Shown here: one piece after another, positions 61,327-64,000 of the stretch | How the letters are laid out: every line of letters starts with the position of its first letter | Position numbering within the stretch: the first letter of the stretch is position 1 | NCBI RefSeq assembly: GCF_002252475.1 | Contig: NZ_NNRK01000012.1 | Location: forward strand, 1 to 64,000 | Direction: 5' to 3' | Length of the DNA: 64,000 bases | Source: Brucella rhizosphaerae | Lineage (GTDB): Bacteria; Pseudomonadota; Alphaproteobacteria; Rhizobiales; Rhizobiaceae | Made by a program: the position numbers and the translations under genes | The notes under the pieces: model-generated | What the model was told of the DNA's origin: nothing | The model's database searches: none | Seen by the model: the letters and a program-made list of their open reading frames with translations, nothing else

Positions 61327-62823
61327 ATGAGCGGACTGATTATGCCGGAGCCAAATGCTTCGGTTCTTGAACGGCGCGATACAATCGTTGCTGACCTTAG
61401 GGCAATAGTACCGGGGGAGGGCGTTGTCGATGCGACCAATACCATGCGGGTGTTCGAAACAGACGGGCTGACCGCGCATCGCGCATTGCCACTTGTTGTG
61501 GTGCTGCCGGAGACCGTCGAGCAAGTTTCACAAATACTGCGTTATTGCCATGAGAATGAAATCCGCGTTGTGCCACGCGGTGCAGGGACGTCGCTTTCCG
61601 GTGGTTCCATGCCTCTGGTTGATGCCGTGTTGTTGGGCATGTCGCGCTTCAATCGTATTCTTGAAATCGATTATCCCAACCGTGTCGCTGTCGTGCAGCC
61701 GGGTGTGACCAATCTTGGCATCACAAAGGCCGTGGAACACGAAGGCTTCTATTATGCGCCTGATCCATCTTCGCAGATTGCATGCTCCATCGGTGGCAAT
61801 GTCGCGGAAAATGCGGGCGGCGTGCATTGTCTGAAATATGGGCTTACTGCCAATAATGTGCTTGGCATCGAGATGGTGCTGATCACTGGCGAAGTGCTGC
61901 GTCTCGGCGGCAAGCATCTTGATAGCGAAGGCTATGATCTGCTGGGGCTGATGACAGGTTCTGAAGGGCTTTTGGGCGTCGTTACGGAAATCACCGTGCG
62001 TATACTGCAAAAACCTGAAACGGCGCGCGCGGTCATGATCGGGTTCCCGTCGAGCGAACAGGCAGGCCAGTGCGTAGCCGATATCATTGGTTGCGGGATT
62101 ATTCCTGGTGGTATGGAAATGATGGACCGTCCGGCCATTCAGGCGGCGGAAGACTTTGTTCGCGTCGGTTATCCGCTGGATGTCGAAGCACTGCTCATTG
62201 TCGAACTCGATGGCCCTCCGGTAGAGGTCGATCATCTGATTGATCAGGTGGAAGCAATTGCGCTTAAGAACGGTTCGACCGTCTGCACGCTTTCGCAATC
62301 GGAGGAGCAGCGCCTGGCGTTCTGGGCGGGAAGAAAAGCGGCGTTCCCGGCGGTGGGTCGTATCTCGCCTGACTATCTCTGCATGGATGGCACGATACCG
62401 CGCAAGGAATTGCCGCGTGTGCTTTCAGGAATGCGCGATCTTTCACAAAAATACGGGCTTCGCGTTGCCAATGTCTTTCATGCGGGCGATGGCAATCTCC
62501 ATCCGCTCATCCTGTATGACGCGAATATTCCGGGTGAACTGGAAGCGGCGGAAGATTTCGGTGCAGATATTTTGCGGCTTTGCGTCGAGGTCGGCGGTGT
62601 GTTGACCGGCGAGCATGGTGTGGGCATCGAGAAGCGAGATCTTATGCCTGTCATGTTCAACGAGATTGATCTCGATCAGCAGATGCGCGTCAAATGTGCG
62701 TTCGATCCCAAGCATCTGCTCAATCCCGGCAAGGTCTTTCCGCAATTGCGCCGCTGCGCTGAGCTTGGACGCATGCACGTGCATCGTGGCGAGCTGGCGT
62801 TTCCGGATATTCCCCGATTTTAA
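61327..62823 (+). CDS. glcD: Glycolate oxidase subunit GlcD
   Basis: A 498-residue FAD-linked oxidase. FAD-binding segment VVPRGAGTSLSGGSMPL, GGNVAENAGGVHCLKYGLT and LTGSEGLLGVVTEITVR are typical of GlcD; the C-terminal domain has FHAGDGNLHPLILYD and GGVLTGEHGVGIEKRDLMPVMF. It oxidises glycolate (or D-lactate) to the 2-oxo acid within the GlcDEF complex. GGAGG lies upstream of the ATG at 61327; a longer start at 61300 is unsupported. glcE follows after 22 bp. Confidence 0.94.
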   Translation: MSGLIMPEPNASVLERRDTIVADLRAIVPGEGVVDATNTMRVFETDGLTAHRALPLVVVLPETVEQVSQILRYCHENEIRVVPRGAGTSLSGGSMPLVDAVLLGMSRFNRILEIDYPNRVAVVQPGVTNLGITKAVEHEGFYYAPDPSSQIACSIGGNVAENAGGVHCLKYGLTANNVLGIEMVLITGEVLRLGGKHLDSEGYDLLGLMTGSEGLLGVVTEITVRILQKPETARAVMIGFPSSEQAGQCVADIIGCGIIPGGMEMMDRPAIQAAEDFVRVGYPLDVEALLIVELDGPPVEVDHLIDQVEAIALKNGSTVCTLSQSEEQRLAFWAGRKAAFPAVGRISPDYLCMDGTIPRKELPRVLSGMRDLSQKYGLRVANVFHAGDGNLHPLILYDANIPGELEAAEDFGADILRLCVEVGGVLTGEHGVGIEKRDLMPVMFNEIDLDQQMRVKCAFDPKHLLNPGKVFPQLRRCAELGRMHVHRGELAFPDIPRF

Positions 62824-62845
62824 TCCCTGCTTTGATACGGTTTTG

Positions 62846-64000
62846 ATGATGACTGACACAAACATAATAAAGCCGCAGGATGAAGCGGGCGTTCTGGAGG
62901 CGGTGCAATGGGCTTTGGCCAATTCAACGCCGCTGGAAATTCTTGGTCGGGGCAGCAAACGCGGCATTGGGCGCCCCATGGCCACAGGTGCTGTGCTTGA
63001 TGTATCGAGCCTGTCGGGGGTAACTCTTTATGAACCCGACGAACTGGTGCTCTCCGCAAAGGCGGGCACACCGCTTTGCGAAATTGAAAAACTGTTGGCA
63101 GACAACAAACAGTGTTTTCATTTCGAACCGATGGATTACGGCCCACTCCTTTCAGGCGATGCTGGAAGTGGCACAATAGCGGGCGCGCTTGCTGCCAATC
63201 TTTCTGGTCCGCGTCGCGTCAAGTCGGGTGCCGCACGCGATCATATATTGGGCGTGCGCGTGGTTTCAGGGCGGGGTGAGCTGTTCAAATCCGGCGGACG
63301 CGTGGTCAAGAATGTCACCGGTTACGATCTTTCAAAAGGCATGGCCAATTCATGGGGTACGCTGGGCGTAGCCACTGAAGTGACCTTCAAGGTGTTGCCT
63401 GCGCCTGAAACGGTGGCAACACTTGCTGTGCGCGGGCTCGATGATGAGGCGGCTAGTCGTATCATGGCCATGGCTATGGGGTCGCGTGAAGAAGTGGCTT
63501 CAAGCGCTCATCTGCCACCAAGCGTGGCTTGGCGCTTTCTGGATGGCAATCTGGGTAGTGAAGCCGCTACTGTTCTGCGGATAGAAGGCTTTGCGCCCTC
63601 GGTTCGGCATCGCAGCGCGCAATTGCAGGCATTGCTGGGCTCCACGGGGGAGATCATTTCTCTTGATGAAGCGCAGTCGCGTCAGCTTTGGCGCGAGGTG
63701 CGTGACGTATTGCCTTTTGTGAAAAAGGGCGATCAACGCCCGGTCTGGCGTGTTTCAATGGCACCTATGCAGGGCTGGAAAATGGTGGATGAATTCCGAC
63801 GCCATGCTGGTGCAGATGCTTATTATGACTGGCAGGGCGGATTGATCTGGCTGCGTATGGAATCCGAGCCCGAGGCTCAGATACTCCGCGCCCTTATTGC
63901 CAGATATGGCGGGGGCCATGCCACGCTGGTCCGGGCATCGGAGCAGGTGCGTGCAAATACCGATGTATTTGAGCCGCAATCGGCCGCGCTTGCCGCTTTG
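62846..64000 (+). CDS. glcE: Glycolate oxidase subunit GlcE (partial, runs off right edge)
   Basis: An open frame from ATG 62846 (or 62849) through the window end, 385 codons with no stop. It reads PLEILGRGSKRGIGRP, then LSGDAGSGTIAGALAANLSG and GRVVKNVTGYDLSKGMANSWGTLGVATEVTFKV, the FAD-binding blocks of GlcE, a shortened GlcD relative. The C-terminal end is beyond the window. It follows glcD by 22 bp, and glcF would be expected next. Confidence 0.92.
   Translation, partial: MMTDTNIIKPQDEAGVLEAVQWALANSTPLEILGRGSKRGIGRPMATGAVLDVSSLSGVTLYEPDELVLSAKAGTPLCEIEKLLADNKQCFHFEPMDYGPLLSGDAGSGTIAGALAANLSGPRRVKSGAARDHILGVRVVSGRGELFKSGGRVVKNVTGYDLSKGMANSWGTLGVATEVTFKVLPAPETVATLAVRGLDDEAASRIMAMAMGSREEVASSAHLPPSVAWRFLDGNLGSEAATVLRIEGFAPSVRHRSAQLQALLGSTGEIISLDEAQSRQLWREVRDVLPFVKKGDQRPVWRVSMAPMQGWKMVDEFRRHAGADAYYDWQGGLIWLRMESEPEAQILRALIARYGGGHATLVRASEQVRANTDVFEPQSAALAAL

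Noticed and set aside
1-64000. CRISPR array, prophage or integrative element with its own integrase
   Set aside because: No regularly spaced repeats, cas-like, phage structural or integrase genes were seen on either strand.

Overview
The window reads as chromosomal DNA of an alphaproteobacterium of the order Rhizobiales, most probably the Brucella/Ochrobactrum group. This rests on protein style (Omp25/Omp31-type porin-like protein, DUF1127, DUF2171, plant/proteobacterial-type glutamate-cysteine ligase), a mosaic palindromic intergenic repeat typical of the order, and moderate GC. Most of the window is ordinary, densely packed chromosome; the stretch at about 39.5-44.6 kb is accessory DNA. No rRNA, CRISPR array, integrase or intact insertion sequence was seen.

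Layout. 0-4 kb: cytosine-deaminase-type amidohydrolase, YigZ/IMPACT protein, PAS-PAS-GGDEF diguanylate cyclase. 4-11.5 kb: an envelope-glycan locus with a HAD-UbiA fusion, a DprE1-like FAD oxidase, an ArnE-like 4-TM protein, an extended SDR and a class III aminotransferase on +, followed convergently by a large multi-spanning putative glycosyltransferase. 11.6-16 kb: BaiN/YhiN-type flavoprotein, secreted VCBS-like protein, MFS transporter. 16-20.4 kb (-): small membrane protein, hybrid histidine kinase with two receivers and an HPt domain, PleD-like REC-GGDEF regulator. 20.8-26.9 kb: sugar ABC operon with a TIM-barrel isomerase and a Gfo/Idh/MocA dehydrogenase. 27-28.7 kb: lipid A phosphoethanolamine transferase. 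28.8-36.9 kb: complete xylose system, xylR-xylB-xylA on - and divergent xylFGH on +. 37-39.5 kb: uracil/xanthine permease and an Omp25/31-like protein.

Accessory zone, 39.5-44.6 kb. It begins with an AT-rich stretch, then two small genes (DUF2171, lipoprotein). Next come IS66 and IS3 transposase C-terminal remnants, a 39-residue membrane protein, two 3' fragments of a Gln-type tRNA, an FAD monooxygenase, and an intact tRNA-Gln(CUG). A 43-bp exact direct repeat spanning the tRNA 3' end brackets the monooxygenase, as expected from site-specific integration at a tRNA gene or from duplication there.

44.7-64 kb: DUF1127, LysR, xseA, a Tat-type lipoprotein L,D-transpeptidase, VOC protein, DMT transporter, LysR, gshA, rsmE, a MarR-FUSC-DUF1656-HlyD efflux operon, class I glutamine amidotransferase, a structured intergenic leader with a 45-residue membrane peptide, a metallophosphatase translationally coupled to a FadR-type regulator, LysR, and glcD followed by glcE, which runs off the right edge.

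Common themes are pentose and other sugar uptake under LacI-type control (two sugar operons share a 13-bp promoter-region motif), c-di-GMP signalling, and envelope modification (DprE1/UbiA locus, EptA, L,D-transpeptidase, porin-like protein). All functional calls come from reading translated sequence and recalled family motifs; no database search was run.
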